Below are positions 17,934-27,830 of a DNA stretch of 42,716 nt, piece by piece. The notes under the pieces are model-generated. The model ran no database searches. It worked only from the letters and a program-made list of their open reading frames with translations, and was not told the DNA's origin. The stretch is from Oscillospiraceae bacterium. Its GTDB lineage: Bacteria; Bacillota; Clostridia; Oscillospirales; Oscillospiraceae. Where the stretch lies: the NCBI GenBank assembly GCA_015067465.1, contig SVMK01000009.1, forward strand, positions 1 through 42,716, in the 5' to 3' direction. Both the position numbers and the translations under genes were made by a program. The number at the start of each line of letters is the position of its first letter. Position 1 is the first letter of the stretch.

Positions 17934-17996
17934 CGCTGTATATTTTCGGGAAATTCCGCGTAAAGCCGTTTTCCGTCAATGCGAAGCGCTTTTCGA

Positions 17997-19934
17997 TTAT
18001 TCGTTTACGCGGAATCGTTCCACCTGCGTGAGCAGGAGTGCGGACTGACCGGAAAGCTCCTGGCAGGATGCGGCAATTTCTTCCGCCGTTGCGGAGTTTT
18101 GCTGAATAACATCGGAGATATCCGAGATGCCGGCTGTGACCTGATGCACAGCGTCCGCCTGTTCGGTGGAGGCATCGGTGATCTTGTCGATCAGATCGCG
18201 CGTTTTTTCGGTGATGTTGGAAACGTCTGCCATCGACTCGACGGTTTTTTCCACCATCTCGCTGCCGCGTTCCACGGCGGCGATGGTTTCGCTGATAATG
18301 GCAGCGGTCTGCGCAGTGGCGGCATTACTCTTGTTGGCCAGGTTTCTGACCTCATCGGCAACAACGGCGAAGCCCTTGCCGGCTTCACCGGCGCGCGCAG
18401 CCTCAACAGCGGCGTTCAGCGCCAGAATGTTGGTCTGGAAGGAGATGTCTTCAATGGCCTTGATGATTTCTTCGATCTGTGCGGACTTGATCTTGATATC
18501 GTTCATGGCCTCGCGCATGTTGTCCATATATTCAGCCTGAATATGCACCTTACTGCAGGCATCGGTGGCATATTCGTCTGCCTGAACGGCATTTTCCGCA
18601 TTCAGGCGGATCTTGTCGGAAATATCGCTGATGGTTTCGGACAGATTCTGAACCGCGGCTGCCTGACGGGTGGTGCCTTCTGCCAGATTCTGAGATGCGT
18701 TTGCGATCTGGGAAGAACCGGAGGAAACCTCGGAAGCGGAATCGTTCAGCTTGCCGACCACCTCGCCCAGCGAACCCTGAATGGTGCGGAACGCGGTGTT
18801 GATTGCTTCAAAGTTGCCCTGATACTGAATCTCAGCATCACGCGTGAAGTCGCCCATTGCCATGGCATCCATGACATTGGTGATGTCCGTGATGTAGCCG
18901 GAGAGGAATTCTTTGGTTTCTTCCAGCGATTTTACCATTTCGCCGATTTCATTCTTGGGCAGAGCAACCAAATCTGCCTCGTCGTTCAGGATGCCGCGCG
19001 ACATGGTGTCGGTAAGGGACTTCGCGGCGAGAACGGGCGCGATAATATTGCGCTTGGTGAAAATCGTGATGCAAACAACCGCAAAGAAGCACACCAGCAG
19101 GCCAACAACGGCACTGATGATGATGGTGGTGAACACGGTTGCATCGCTTTCGGCGGCGGCAAAGCCTGCAAACAGCGCGCCGACAACGTTTTTGTTGGCA
19201 TCCTGAATCGGCTCATACATGACATAGTAAGGCGTGCCGAGAATTTCGGCGCGGCCGTGATAGTCCTGCGCTTTGCCGATAACAATGTTGCGGATTTCGT
19301 CGCTCATGGTGGTGCCCACCACGCGGTCGCCGTTTTCGTCGACAATGGTGGTTTTCAGTCGAACATTGTTTGCAAATACGGTCACTTCCGCGTCGACGAG
19401 GCTCTTGATGCTGTCAATATAGCTGCCTGCGGCGAAGTCGACACCCACGACGATGTTGCCGGAACCGGCAACGGGCGTGACGGCTATATAATATAATGTA
19501 GTGCCGCTTGTGCCGAGGACGTAGTCCTTGGCGGCGGTTTTGGGAACAGGGATATCCGCGACGTCGAGCGTATCGCTGCTTTTCCAGACGAGCTGTCCGG
19601 TTGTGTTGTAAAACAGCGCGAACACTTCCTCCGGGTCGCGGCAGTTGCTGCTGAATACGCTGGAAAGACGGGAAGTATCTTCCGCACGCATTGCGCCGGT
19701 CACCTGAGCGTTGGTAGAAAACTGCGTGCTGAGCGATACGGCTTCTTCGCAAAGCTCCTCAATGCGGTGTTCAAACACCTTGACACCGACTTCGGAGCTC
19801 ATGGAGAGATCCTCCTTACTCATGGCAACAACTCGCAGCGAGTTGATGAGGATGACAACGGCAACAGCAACCACGATGAATATGCTGATAACCGAAATCA
19901 GTGTTCTTCCGATTTTACCTACTTTTTTTAACAT
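17997..19934 (-). CDS. Methyl-accepting chemotaxis protein with periplasmic Cache-like sensor
   Basis: Two TMs, HAMP-like linker, signaling tip [53 protein letters not shown] 19934 ([12 protein letters not shown]) with AAAGGGTGGG. Confidence 0.93.
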   Translation of the reverse strand: MLKKVGKIGRTLISVISIFIVVAVAVVILINSLRVVAMSKEDLSMSSEVGVKVFEHRIEELCEEAVSLSTQFSTNAQVTGAMRAEDTSRLSSVFSSNCRDPEEVFALFYNTTGQLVWKSSDTLDVADIPVPKTAAKDYVLGTSGTTLYYIAVTPVAGSGNIVVGVDFAAGSYIDSIKSLVDAEVTVFANNVRLKTTIVDENGDRVVGTTMSDEIRNIVIGKAQDYHGRAEILGTPYYVMYEPIQDANKNVVGALFAGFAAAESDATVFTTIIISAVVGLLVCFFAVVCITIFTKRNIIAPVLAAKSLTDTMSRGILNDEADLVALPKNEIGEMVKSLEETKEFLSGYITDITNVMDAMAMGDFTRDAEIQYQGNFEAINTAFRTIQGSLGEVVGKLNDSASEVSSGSSQIANASQNLAEGTTRQAAAVQNLSETISDISDKIRLNAENAVQADEYATDACSKVHIQAEYMDNMREAMNDIKIKSAQIEEIIKAIEDISFQTNILALNAAVEAARAGEAGKGFAVVADEVRNLANKSNAATAQTAAIISETIAAVERGSEMVEKTVESMADVSNITEKTRDLIDKITDASTEQADAVHQVTAGISDISDVIQQNSATAEEIAASCQELSGQSALLLTQVERFRVNE

Positions 19935-20047
19935 GATGCCCACCCTTTCCGCGGTACACATTATTTCGCTGCGCAGGCACTGCGCATTTGTGCGATAAAA
20001 TGCCCTTGCGCGATGCAATACAAAGGCACTTTTAATATACAATAATA

Positions 20048-20074
20048 TTATCGTTGTTCTTTGTCTGTACTTTA
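20048..20074 (-). promoter_or_regulatory. Candidate sigma-28/sigma-D promoter of the MCP gene
   Basis: Minus strand TAAAGTAC - N11 - AACGATAA vs consensus TAAAGTTT-N11-GCCGATAA. Confidence 0.6.
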
Positions 20075-20152
20075 TCAAAAAATGAAAAATATGTTTAAAA
20101 TGACCAAGAATTTTTTAAAATCTTTGAAGTTGAATGTGATATGCATCCAAAA

Positions 20153-20229
20153 AACGGCTTGAAACGCCGTTTGACCAAAAAAAGAGAAAAAAGCAGACCG
20201 TGCACCCTTTCCGGGAACACGGTCTGCTT
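20153..20229 (-). terminator. Two tandem hairpins downstream of the HD-GYP/GGDEF gene
   Basis: AAGCAGACCGTG/CACGGTCTGCTT (20191-20202/20218-20229) with A-run on + strand, then AACGGC/GCCGTT (20153-20158/20166-20171). Confidence 0.75.
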
Positions 20230-20293
20230 GCGGTGCGTCATGGTATTTTCGCGGGAAAAAACGACCCGGTACGGCGGGCGAAGGCAGTGCGCA

Positions 20294-23200
20294 TCAATGA
20301 AACTGTTTGCGCTTGAGACGCTTGTTGACATACATCGAAATGTCCGCACGCTTAAATACCTGGCTGACGCTTTCGTCGGCGGCGGGGTCATAAATGCTGT
20401 AGCCAAACGCGAGGGAGGCGCGGCCGCTTTTTACGTCAAGAATCTTTTCCGCGCGCGCGATCTCGGTTTCCAACTCGGCAATCAGCTTATCGCGGAGCAC
20501 ATAGTCCTTGCCGGTGACGATCACAACAAATTCATCGCCGCCGATGCGGTAAACATTGCTGCGCTTGAACACCTCGCAGATGATCTGGCTGCAGTTGCGG
20601 ATGTAGATGTCGCCGATATCGTGACCAAAGGTATCGTTGACGTTTTTAAGGTTGTTGATATCGCATTCCACAATGGCGAACAGCGGACGGTGGCCCAAAC
20701 GGATTTCTTCCGTGAGCTGCTCGACGGCGTCGGTGTAGGCGGTGATGTTTTTCAGTCCGGTCAGGGGATCTTTGCTGGCTTTGCGCTCGGCGGTGGAGAG
20801 TTTTTGCTGCAGCGATTCCGTCTGGCTGCGGAGATAGTTCATCAGGATGCGGTTGAGCGAGGAAACGGACAGAGGCTTTGTGAGATAAGCGCTCATGCCG
20901 CTGTCGTTGCATTTGCGGATGCTGGACTCGTCCGTGCTGGCGGACAGGGCGATGATGGGCACATCTTCCAGCCAGGGGATGCCGGTGGCGCGTATGCGCT
21001 CCGTTGCTTCCGCGCCGTCCATCTCGTCCATGAACAGGTCCATCAAAATCACGTCGAAAATGCGCTCATCGCTGCTGAGAAGCAGCTGCAGCGCTGCGTC
21101 ACCGCTGGGAGCTTCCGACACAAGTGCGCCTTCGCTCTCGAGAATTTCGCGCGTGAGCTTGAGAGAAACGGGGTCGTCTTCCACAACGAGAATGTGAGCG
21201 TCCACAAGGCTTTCTCTGCCGCGCACGACCGAATGGAGCGGGCCGTAGTGGCGGTCCGGAGCACTGGCGTGCAGCTCAAAGGCTGCACGGCAGCGGGTGA
21301 AGCAGGCGAGCAGTTTTTCGGAAAAGATGCCGCACTCGCCGTTTACGATCATGTTGTAGGTGCGCTCGAAAGAGTAGGCGTCGTGGTAAGCGCGGTTGGA
21401 AATCAGCGCATCGTAGCAGTCTGCAATGGAAACAATCTGCGCTGCGATGGGGATTTCGTCGCCTTTCAGACCGTCGGGATAGCCGCGGCCGTCCCAGCGC
21501 TCATGGTGCCAGCGGCAGATGTCCTGACTGGTTTTCAGATATGCGTGGCTCCAGTCCTTCGGCGCTTTTTTCAAAAGCTCGCAGCCTTTGATGCAGTGGG
21601 TTTTGATCTCTTCGTATTCCGCGTTGGTGAGCCGCCCGGGCTTGAGGAGCACAGCGTCGGGGATTGCGATTTTGCCAACGTCGTGCAGCGCCGAGGCGGA
21701 AGCGATGAGCTCCACATCTTCTTTCGAGAGATTGTATTCCGGCAGGTCTTTCATCACCTGCTCGGCGAGAATATGGGTGAAGCCCTTGATGCGGCGGCAG
21801 TGATCGCCGCAGTTTTCGTCGCGGCTTTCAACGATGTCGCCGATGAGCTCAACAATGCCTTCATTGATGCGGGAAAGCTCGCGGTTTTTTTCCTGCAGCT
21901 CATTGGTTCGCATGGAAATTGTGAGTTCGAGTTCCTCGCGCTGGTGCGCTTCTTTTTGCTTGGCGTCGCTCACATCGGTGATGCCGATGATGATGTGGTT
22001 GGGCGAATCGTCAACGGCGGCGTATTTGTTTTGCAAATACATGACCTGACCGTCGATCACGGCCCGGTAATCCACAAAATAGGTATGGCTTGCGGAAAGG
22101 CGGCGAATGATGCGCTCATGCCCTGTGCGCAGCAGGTAATAGTCGCGGTCCTTTTCGTAAACGATGCGGTTGGCAAAGGCCAGGTTGTTGTCGCGGTATT
22201 CGCCGTCGGCGCAGTCCGGCATTCCTGCGCTGAGCAAGATGTCGGATTGTTTGAACAGGCGCTGTTTGCCGCGCTCAAAATCGACATAGATCAGGGCAAG
22301 ATAATCGTCCGTCAGACAGTTGATAACGGCGTTTTGCTGTGCCTTCTCTATCTCGGCGCGCTGCGCTTCGGATATGTTCATAACGTCGATGGTATAGCGC
22401 GGGGTGCCGCTGGGGGTTGTGGACTTGATGGCGCGGTGGCAGTACCAGCCGTAGGTGTCGCCGTCAAGCATGCGCAGGTTGATGCTGACAACGGACTGCT
22501 TGGTGAGATTGCGGGCCATATTTTCGCTGGAGTAAAACTCCGTTGCGCGCTTGCGGTCGTCGGGATGGATGATGCGGTCGATGTTATCAAGCGCATCGGC
22601 GAAGAAATCGTTGCTGCGGAGCGCGTTGCGGAGCACTTTATCGCGAAATGCGGTGTTGGATGTGTGCATTTCGTATTCGCCGGTCAGGGGGTTGACGAAA
22701 TACACCACCTCAAATTCGTTGCGCAGCATGAGCATCTGCTGGGCGGTTTTCTTCCAGGCTTCGTGTTCGCGCGTTTTTACAAGCAGATCGGCATGCTCCT
22801 GCGTGACGTCAAAGAGGAAGATCGTGAGGCAGGAAAGCATGAATCCGCTGGAATAAAACGGCATGTTCATGAAAAAATATTGGCCCACGCCGGTGATCAG
22901 CGGGATGACGGAGAATAAAATGACGATACGCAGGTGCTTTTTTTTCTCCGCATCGGCTTCGCGCAGATACAGCCACGCGGTAAACAATCCGAAAATGAGA
23001 AAATGGACGATCTGCAGAGAAAAGCTGTGGGGGTAAAGACGGTTGGGAACATAAACGTTGTCCGCCGTTACGGAAAAAACGGCACCGGTGCGTGCGTTGT
23101 AAACGAGCAGCACGGCCTGCATCGAGAGAAAGATGCATTGCGCGAACAAGATGGCGCGGGAACGGAAATAGTTCGTTCCGAGATATTTCGTAAGGCAGCG

Positions 23201-23476
23201 TGTCCAGACAAATGCGCCCAGCGTTGCCGTGAGGGAAAAGCCGTATGCGGCAATGATGTGCGCTGCGAGGCCGAGATTGAGCGTGGGCGAGGCGATCAGG
23301 CCCCAAAAAGCATCGGCGACACAAAAGATCAGGGAGAAATAGAGCAGATGTAAAAATCCGCTTTGCCGCACGCGCTCATGCGAAGTTGCCAGCACGCGGT
23401 TCCAGACCAAAACAAGAACCAGCGCGCAGCAAAGGGCACATTCGGTATATAAAAGGTTGATATCGGTGTGTATCAT
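20294..23476 (-). CDS. 7TM - PAS - HD-GYP - REC - GGDEF cyclic-di-GMP signaling protein
   Basis: HDVGKIAIPDAVLLKPG and WHHERWDGRGYPDGL; REC ILVVEDDPVSLKLTREIL...VILMDLFMDEMDG; RIGGDEFVVI; ATG 23476 preceded by AGAGGTG. Confidence 0.93.
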   Translation of the reverse strand: MIHTDINLLYTECALCCALVLVLVWNRVLATSHERVRQSGFLHLLYFSLIFCVADAFWGLIASPTLNLGLAAHIIAAYGFSLTATLGAFVWTRCLTKYLGTNYFRSRAILFAQCIFLSMQAVLLVYNARTGAVFSVTADNVYVPNRLYPHSFSLQIVHFLIFGLFTAWLYLREADAEKKKHLRIVILFSVIPLITGVGQYFFMNMPFYSSGFMLSCLTIFLFDVTQEHADLLVKTREHEAWKKTAQQMLMLRNEFEVVYFVNPLTGEYEMHTSNTAFRDKVLRNALRSNDFFADALDNIDRIIHPDDRKRATEFYSSENMARNLTKQSVVSINLRMLDGDTYGWYCHRAIKSTTPSGTPRYTIDVMNISEAQRAEIEKAQQNAVINCLTDDYLALIYVDFERGKQRLFKQSDILLSAGMPDCADGEYRDNNLAFANRIVYEKDRDYYLLRTGHERIIRRLSASHTYFVDYRAVIDGQVMYLQNKYAAVDDSPNHIIIGITDVSDAKQKEAHQREELELTISMRTNELQEKNRELSRINEGIVELIGDIVESRDENCGDHCRRIKGFTHILAEQVMKDLPEYNLSKEDVELIASASALHDVGKIAIPDAVLLKPGRLTNAEYEEIKTHCIKGCELLKKAPKDWSHAYLKTSQDICRWHHERWDGRGYPDGLKGDEIPIAAQIVSIADCYDALISNRAYHDAYSFERTYNMIVNGECGIFSEKLLACFTRCRAAFELHASAPDRHYGPLHSVVRGRESLVDAHILVVEDDPVSLKLTREILESEGALVSEAPSGDAALQLLLSSDERIFDVILMDLFMDEMDGAEATERIRATGIPWLEDVPIIALSASTDESSIRKCNDSGMSAYLTKPLSVSSLNRILMNYLRSQTESLQQKLSTAERKASKDPLTGLKNITAYTDAVEQLTEEIRLGHRPLFAIVECDINNLKNVNDTFGHDIGDIYIRNCSQIICEVFKRSNVYRIGGDEFVVIVTGKDYVLRDKLIAELETEIARAEKILDVKSGRASLAFGYSIYDPAADESVSQVFKRADISMYVNKRLKRKQFH

Positions 23477-23554
23477 TTTATTCACCTCTGTTAATGCCCC
23501 GCCGTTCAGACGGGGACAGGCCCGGAATGTTGCTTATCTTTGAACCGTCACCGA

Positions 23555-23959
23555 TCAGTTTTCATGGCAGCCCGCACAGGAGGGATGGCTGCCGCAGGCG
23601 TGGCCGCAGCTGTGGCCTTCGCCGCCGTGGTTTTTGCAGTGAATGTCGGGGTCATAGCTGAGCGTTCCCGCAAGCAGGGCCGCAACAGCTTCATCGGCGC
23701 TGCCGGTTACGCCGCCGTAGAGCAAAACGCCGGCTTCCTCCAGCGCGGCGCGCGCACTGCCGCCGATGCCGCCGCAGATGAGCATGTTGACATGCAGGCT
23801 GCCGAGAAAGGCCGCGAGCGCCTCATGACCGCAGTTGAGCGCTTCGATTTCCATGGTGGAGATGACGCGCCCGTCCTTTGCTTCGTAGAGCTTGAAACGA
23901 TCGGTTTGACCGAAATGCTGAAAAATGTTTCCGTTATCGTAACTGACTGCAATTCGCAT
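23555..23959 (-). CDS. NifX/NifB-type dinitrogenase iron-molybdenum cofactor-binding domain protein with His/Cys-rich tail
   Basis: MRIAVSYDNGNIFQHFGQTDRFKLYEAKDGRVISTMEIEALNCGHEALAAFLGSLHVNMLICGGIGGSARAALEEAGVLLYGG; tail HCKNHGGEGHSCGHACGSHPSCAGCHEN. Confidence 0.88.
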   Translation of the reverse strand: MRIAVSYDNGNIFQHFGQTDRFKLYEAKDGRVISTMEIEALNCGHEALAAFLGSLHVNMLICGGIGGSARAALEEAGVLLYGGVTGSADEAVAALLAGTLSYDPDIHCKNHGGEGHSCGHACGSHPSCAGCHEN

Positions 23960-24011
23960 GGGAAGTCTCCTTTTGCCGTGTCGAAAAAACGTGATAAATA
24001 AAATTTTAATT

Positions 24012-24048
24012 ATTATAGCACATTAAATATGAAAATGTCACATTAAAT
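24012..24048 (-). promoter_or_regulatory. Promoter with tandem direct repeats upstream of NifX-like gene
   Basis: Minus strand TATAAT (24017-24012) and two ATTTAATGTG copies (plus-strand CACATTAAAT at 24019-24028 and 24039-24048) with 20-bp spacing. Confidence 0.5.
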
Positions 24049-24172
24049 TAGGAATATTTTTCAAAAAATTGTATATGATTGCTTTATCTGCCATGCGTTG
24101 GGCGCGATGATGCCGGCGGGGCAGAAAATCCAAACGTGCCGTGCTGCGGTGCGGCGCAGAGAGGAGCAATAT

Positions 24173-24772
24173 TTGAAACGGAATTTTGTGAAACGGAGCG
24201 TGATTTTGCTGGCGGCGGTGCTGCTGCTTGCAGCGCCGGCGGCGGCTGATTATGATCCGAACGCGGACTATATGGCGCAAATGCTGCAGGCGGCCTGCGA
24301 GGGCGACTATTCCGCCGGCGTTCGGGCGCAGCAGCAGCGTGCGGAAAAGCTGACGGCGGAGGGGCTGAGCTATCCTGCGGTGGACTTTGAAGAGCTGATG
24401 CTGCTGTCCAAGATCATCTATGCCGAAGCGGGCAGCGTATGGCTGGATGAAAACTGGAAAATGGCGGTTGGGGAGGTTGTGCTCAATCGCATGGCGTCAC
24501 CGGAGTTTCCGAACACCATGCGCGAGGTTTTGGAGCAGCCGGGACAGTATTACGGGAAAAACAGCCGCTATTTCGCCGGAATCAAACCCTCGGCGGCCTG
24601 CGTGGACGCCGCGCGGCGCCTGTTGGAGGGGGAACGTGTGCTCAACGAGCCGGCGGTTGTATTTCAGTCAAACTATCGGCTGGGCAGCGGCGTGTTTCTG
24701 GAACTGCGCGACAGCGCCCTCGGCAGCACGTATCTGTGCTGGTCGAGCCACAGAGAGCTGTATGCGTCATAG
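24173..24772 (+). CDS. Cell wall hydrolase, SleB-type, secreted
   Basis: Signal-like KRNFVKRSVILLAAVLLLAAPAAA; LLSKIIYAEAGSVWLDENWKMAVGEVVLNRMASPEFPNTMREVL...QYYGKNSRYF; TTG start at 24173 after GAGGAG. Confidence 0.85.
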   Translation: MKRNFVKRSVILLAAVLLLAAPAAADYDPNADYMAQMLQAACEGDYSAGVRAQQQRAEKLTAEGLSYPAVDFEELMLLSKIIYAEAGSVWLDENWKMAVGEVVLNRMASPEFPNTMREVLEQPGQYYGKNSRYFAGIKPSAACVDAARRLLEGERVLNEPAVVFQSNYRLGSGVFLELRDSALGSTYLCWSSHRELYAS

Positions 24773-24797
24773 CGAAGGGCAAAGCATCCGGTGAATA

Positions 24798-24827
24798 AAA
24801 AATCGGGCTCGAAAGAGTCCGATTTTT
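24798..24827 (+). terminator. Intrinsic terminator
   Basis: AAATCGGgCTC-gaaa-GAGtCCGATTTTTT. Confidence 0.8.
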
Positions 24828-24831
24828 TGTG

Positions 24832-24860
24832 TTTTCAAGTGCTGTACGACGTGATATAAT
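24832..24860 (+). promoter_or_regulatory. Promoter of the RluA-like/RlmD-like pair
   Basis: TTTTCA (24832-24837) - 17 nt - TATAAT (24855-24860). Confidence 0.6.
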
Positions 24861-24867
24861 GCTTGGC

Positions 24868-25506
24868 ATGGAAATATTACGCTGTGACAATTCAATCGTG
24901 CTGTGCGTCAAGCCCGCAGGCGTTCTGTCCACGGATGAACCGGGGGGAATGCCGTCGCTGGTGCGCGAAGCGCTGGGGGATGTGCATGCCGATGTCAGAA
25001 CGGTGCATCGCCTTGACCGGGTTGTGAGCGGTCTGATGCTGCTTGCCCGTTCGCCCGCGGCAGCTTCCGCGCTGGGCAGACAGGTGATGGAGCACCGCTT
25101 CGAAAAAGAGTATCTGGCGGTGGTGCACGGCAAGCCGGGGGCAGAGCGCGGAACGTTTACGGATCTGCTGCTGCGCAGCAAGCCCGAGCGCAAAACCTAT
25201 GTGGTGAACGAGCCGCAGAAAGGTGCGCAGGAAGCTGTGCTGGATTATGCTGTGCTTGGTCAAACGGAGGAACTGAGCCTTGTGCGCATTACGCTGCGCA
25301 CGGGACGGACCCACCAGATCCGATGCCAGTTTTCGTTCCGCGGTATGCCGCTTGTGGGCGACAGAAAATACAGCACGCTGCCGGACGATTGCCCCATTGC
25401 GCTGTGGTCTTACCGCATTGCGTTTGACCATCCGGAGCGCGGCGAACGCATTGATACGTGCCTGCGGCCGATGAATATTTATCCATGGACGGAATTCGAA
25501 ATTTGA
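24868..25506 (+). CDS. RluA family pseudouridine synthase
   Basis: VLCVKPAGVLSTDEPG, VHRLDRVVSGLMLLARS, LRTGRTHQIRCQFSFRGMPLVGDRKY; alternative ATG at 24859. Confidence 0.93.
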   Translation: MEILRCDNSIVLCVKPAGVLSTDEPGGMPSLVREALGDVHADVRTVHRLDRVVSGLMLLARSPAAASALGRQVMEHRFEKEYLAVVHGKPGAERGTFTDLLLRSKPERKTYVVNEPQKGAQEAVLDYAVLGQTEELSLVRITLRTGRTHQIRCQFSFRGMPLVGDRKYSTLPDDCPIALWSYRIAFDHPERGERIDTCLRPMNIYPWTEFEI

Positions 25507-25516
25507 GGATATATTT

Positions 25517-26674
25517 ATGGAATATGTGATGGACCATACGCCCTGCCCGCAGCTGAAAAAGTGCGGCGGCTGCCAGATGCAGCACATCCCTTATGTCAGA
25601 CAGCTGGAGATCAAGCAGGGAAAAGTGAACGCGCTGATGGGAAAATTTTGCCGCGTTGAACCAATTATCGGCATGGACGAGCCGTATCACTACCGCAACA
25701 AGGTGCAGGCTGCTTTCGGCACGGATGCCCGCGGCAAGGTGATTTCCGGCGTTTATCAGTCTTCCAGTCACCGCATTGTCTGCGTGGACGACTGCATGCT
25801 CGAGGACAAAACCGCCGACCGCATCATCGTGGATATCCGCAGAATGCTGCCGCAGTTTAAGCTCAGCGCATATGACGAGCGGCGCGGCACCGGCTGGCTG
25901 CGCCACGTTTTGGTCAAGCGCAGCTTTTCCACAGGCGAGGTGATGGTTGTGCTTGTTGCGGCAACCCCGATTTTCAAGCTGCAAAAGCCGTTTTTGGCAG
26001 AGCTGCTGCGCCGGCATCCCGAGATCACAACGGTGCTTTTGAATGTGAACAACAAGGCCACTTCACTGGTGCTTGGTAAACAGGAAAAAGTGCTGCACGG
26101 CAAGGGTTACATAGAAGATGTGCTGTGCGGCCAGCGCTTTCGCATCTCGGCGAAAAGCTTTTATCAGATCAACCCCGTTCAGACGGAAAAACTCTACGGA
26201 ACCGCGATTGCGTTTGCCGGGCTGACAGGCAGCGAAAAGGTGCTGGACGCATATTGCGGCACCGGCACGATCGGACTCGCCGCAAGCCGCTTCGCCGGTG
26301 AGGTTGCCGGCGTTGAACTCAATGCCGACGCGGTGCGCGATGCGATCGCAAACGCAAAGTGCAACGGGGTGAAAAACTGCTGGTTCACCTGTGCGGATGC
26401 GGGGCGGTTTATGACCGAAATGGCGGCACAGGGCGAGAACTGCGATGTTGTGTTTATGGATCCGCCGCGCGCCGGAAGTGACAGGGCGTTTCTTTCCGCG
26501 CTGCTGCACATGGCGCCGAAGCGCGTTGTGTATGTTTCCTGCAATCCGGAAACGCTGGCGCGCGATGTTGCCGTGCTGACAGACGGCGGCTACCGCGTGA
26601 AGCGTGTGCAGCCCGTGGATATGTTCCCACACACAGAGCATGTCGAGTGCGTGGTTCTGCTGAGCAGAACATAA
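25517..26674 (+). CDS. 23S rRNA (uracil-5-)-methyltransferase, RlmD/RumA type
   Basis: Fe-S CPQLKKCGGC motif; KVLDAYCGTGTIGLAAS; VVFMDPPRAGSD; VVYVSCNPETLARD; MFPHTEHVECVVLL. Confidence 0.95.
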   Translation: MEYVMDHTPCPQLKKCGGCQMQHIPYVRQLEIKQGKVNALMGKFCRVEPIIGMDEPYHYRNKVQAAFGTDARGKVISGVYQSSSHRIVCVDDCMLEDKTADRIIVDIRRMLPQFKLSAYDERRGTGWLRHVLVKRSFSTGEVMVVLVAATPIFKLQKPFLAELLRRHPEITTVLLNVNNKATSLVLGKQEKVLHGKGYIEDVLCGQRFRISAKSFYQINPVQTEKLYGTAIAFAGLTGSEKVLDAYCGTGTIGLAASRFAGEVAGVELNADAVRDAIANAKCNGVKNCWFTCADAGRFMTEMAAQGENCDVVFMDPPRAGSDRAFLSALLHMAPKRVVYVSCNPETLARDVAVLTDGGYRVKRVQPVDMFPHTEHVECVVLLSRT

Positions 26675-26711
26675 ATATCAAAAAATTCAAAATTAATTGC
26701 ATAAAAATGCA

Positions 26712-26745
26712 AAACCACCCATTCCGCAGAATGGGTGGTTTTTTT
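26712..26745. terminator. Bidirectional terminator between convergent genes
   Basis: AAAACCACCCATTC-cgca-GAATGGGTGGTTTTTTT. Confidence 0.9.
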
Positions 26746-26777
26746 GGTTTAAGCGGTCAACAAACCGTGGACCGGCC

Positions 26778-27830
26778 TCAGGATTTTTTGCTGTTTTTGC
26801 GGGAGAGGACGATGCTTTGAATCAGCAGGAAGATGCAGATCATAGCGGCAACGGTGATGTTGGTCCACCATGCTTCGTCCAGACCGAGCGAGGAAACGAT
26901 GTTTTTGATTGTGCTCAGCGACAAAACGCCGAAGAACGTGCCCACAATATTGCCGACGCCGCCGGTCAGCATGGTGCCGCCGATGATCGAAGAGGCGATG
27001 GCGTTCATCTCCGCGCCGCTGGCGTGGGACGGAGAACCGGAACCGACGTGCATGAAGTAAACAAAGCCGCCGATGCCCGCGAGCAGGCTGCAGATGATGT
27101 GGGAGAGGAACTTGGTGCGCTTAACGTTGATGCCGAGCATGTTTGCGCTCTGGGCGTTGCCGCCGACGGCGTAGAAGCCGCGGCCGAGCTTGCTGCGGCG
27201 CAGCACGATAAACAGCACCACAACGATTACGAGAGCCACGATCACGCCGATTTCGATGTAGGCGGGGACGTAGATGCCTTTCTTGGTCACGGAACCCATG
27301 CCCGGGACATAGATGCGGGTGGATTTCAGCGCCTGGAACTGCTCGTTTGCAACGTTGAACTGCGTTGCATTGACGATGGTGGTCATGCCCTTGGCGAAGA
27401 ACATGCCGGCGAGGGTGACGATAAAGGGCTGAATCTCGAGATAGGCAACGAGATAACCCTGCACCACGCCGAACGCAAGGCCGATGGCAAGCGCGAGGCA
27501 GGCTGCGGTGACAACATTGCCGCCGTTATGGTCCAGATGCACGGCGCAGCTCATGCAAACGAGCGCCGTGAGCGTGCCGACGGAAATGTCAATGCCGCCG
27601 GAGATCATGACAATGCTCATGCCGCAGGACAGGATGATGAGTGCGGCGTTTTCGTTGAGGATGTTGAAGAAGGTCTGGGGCTTGAGGAAGCCGGACTTGA
27701 GGAATACCACCGCGCAGGTGTACATCACGAAAAATACGACGATCGTGATGAGCAGCAGCAGGTTGGTGTCGGACATGCCGACGCGATTCTGCTTCAGGCG
27801 GGGAGCGTTTTCTTTAGGCTGCATCCGCAC
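26778..27830 (-). CDS. Sugar ABC transporter permease (YjfF/RbsC family)
   Basis: FFNILNENAALIILSCGMSIVMISGGIDISVGTL...GVVQGYLVAYLEIQPFIVTLAGMFFAKG. Confidence 0.92.
   Translation of the reverse strand: MRMQPKENAPRLKQNRVGMSDTNLLLLITIVVFFVMYTCAVVFLKSGFLKPQTFFNILNENAALIILSCGMSIVMISGGIDISVGTLTALVCMSCAVHLDHNGGNVVTAACLALAIGLAFGVVQGYLVAYLEIQPFIVTLAGMFFAKGMTTIVNATQFNVANEQFQALKSTRIYVPGMGSVTKKGIYVPAYIEIGVIVALVIVVVLFIVLRRSKLGRGFYAVGGNAQSANMLGINVKRTKFLSHIICSLLAGIGGFVYFMHVGSGSPSHASGAEMNAIASSIIGGTMLTGGVGNIVGTFFGVLSLSTIKNIVSSLGLDEAWWTNITVAAMICIFLLIQSIVLSRKNSKKS

Noticed and set aside
20141-22918. 925-aa plus-strand ORF
   Set aside because: Entirely antisense to the 7TM-PAS-HD-GYP-REC-GGDEF gene, which has clear family motifs; the plus-strand translation is a repetitive composition artefact of GC-rich codon usage.
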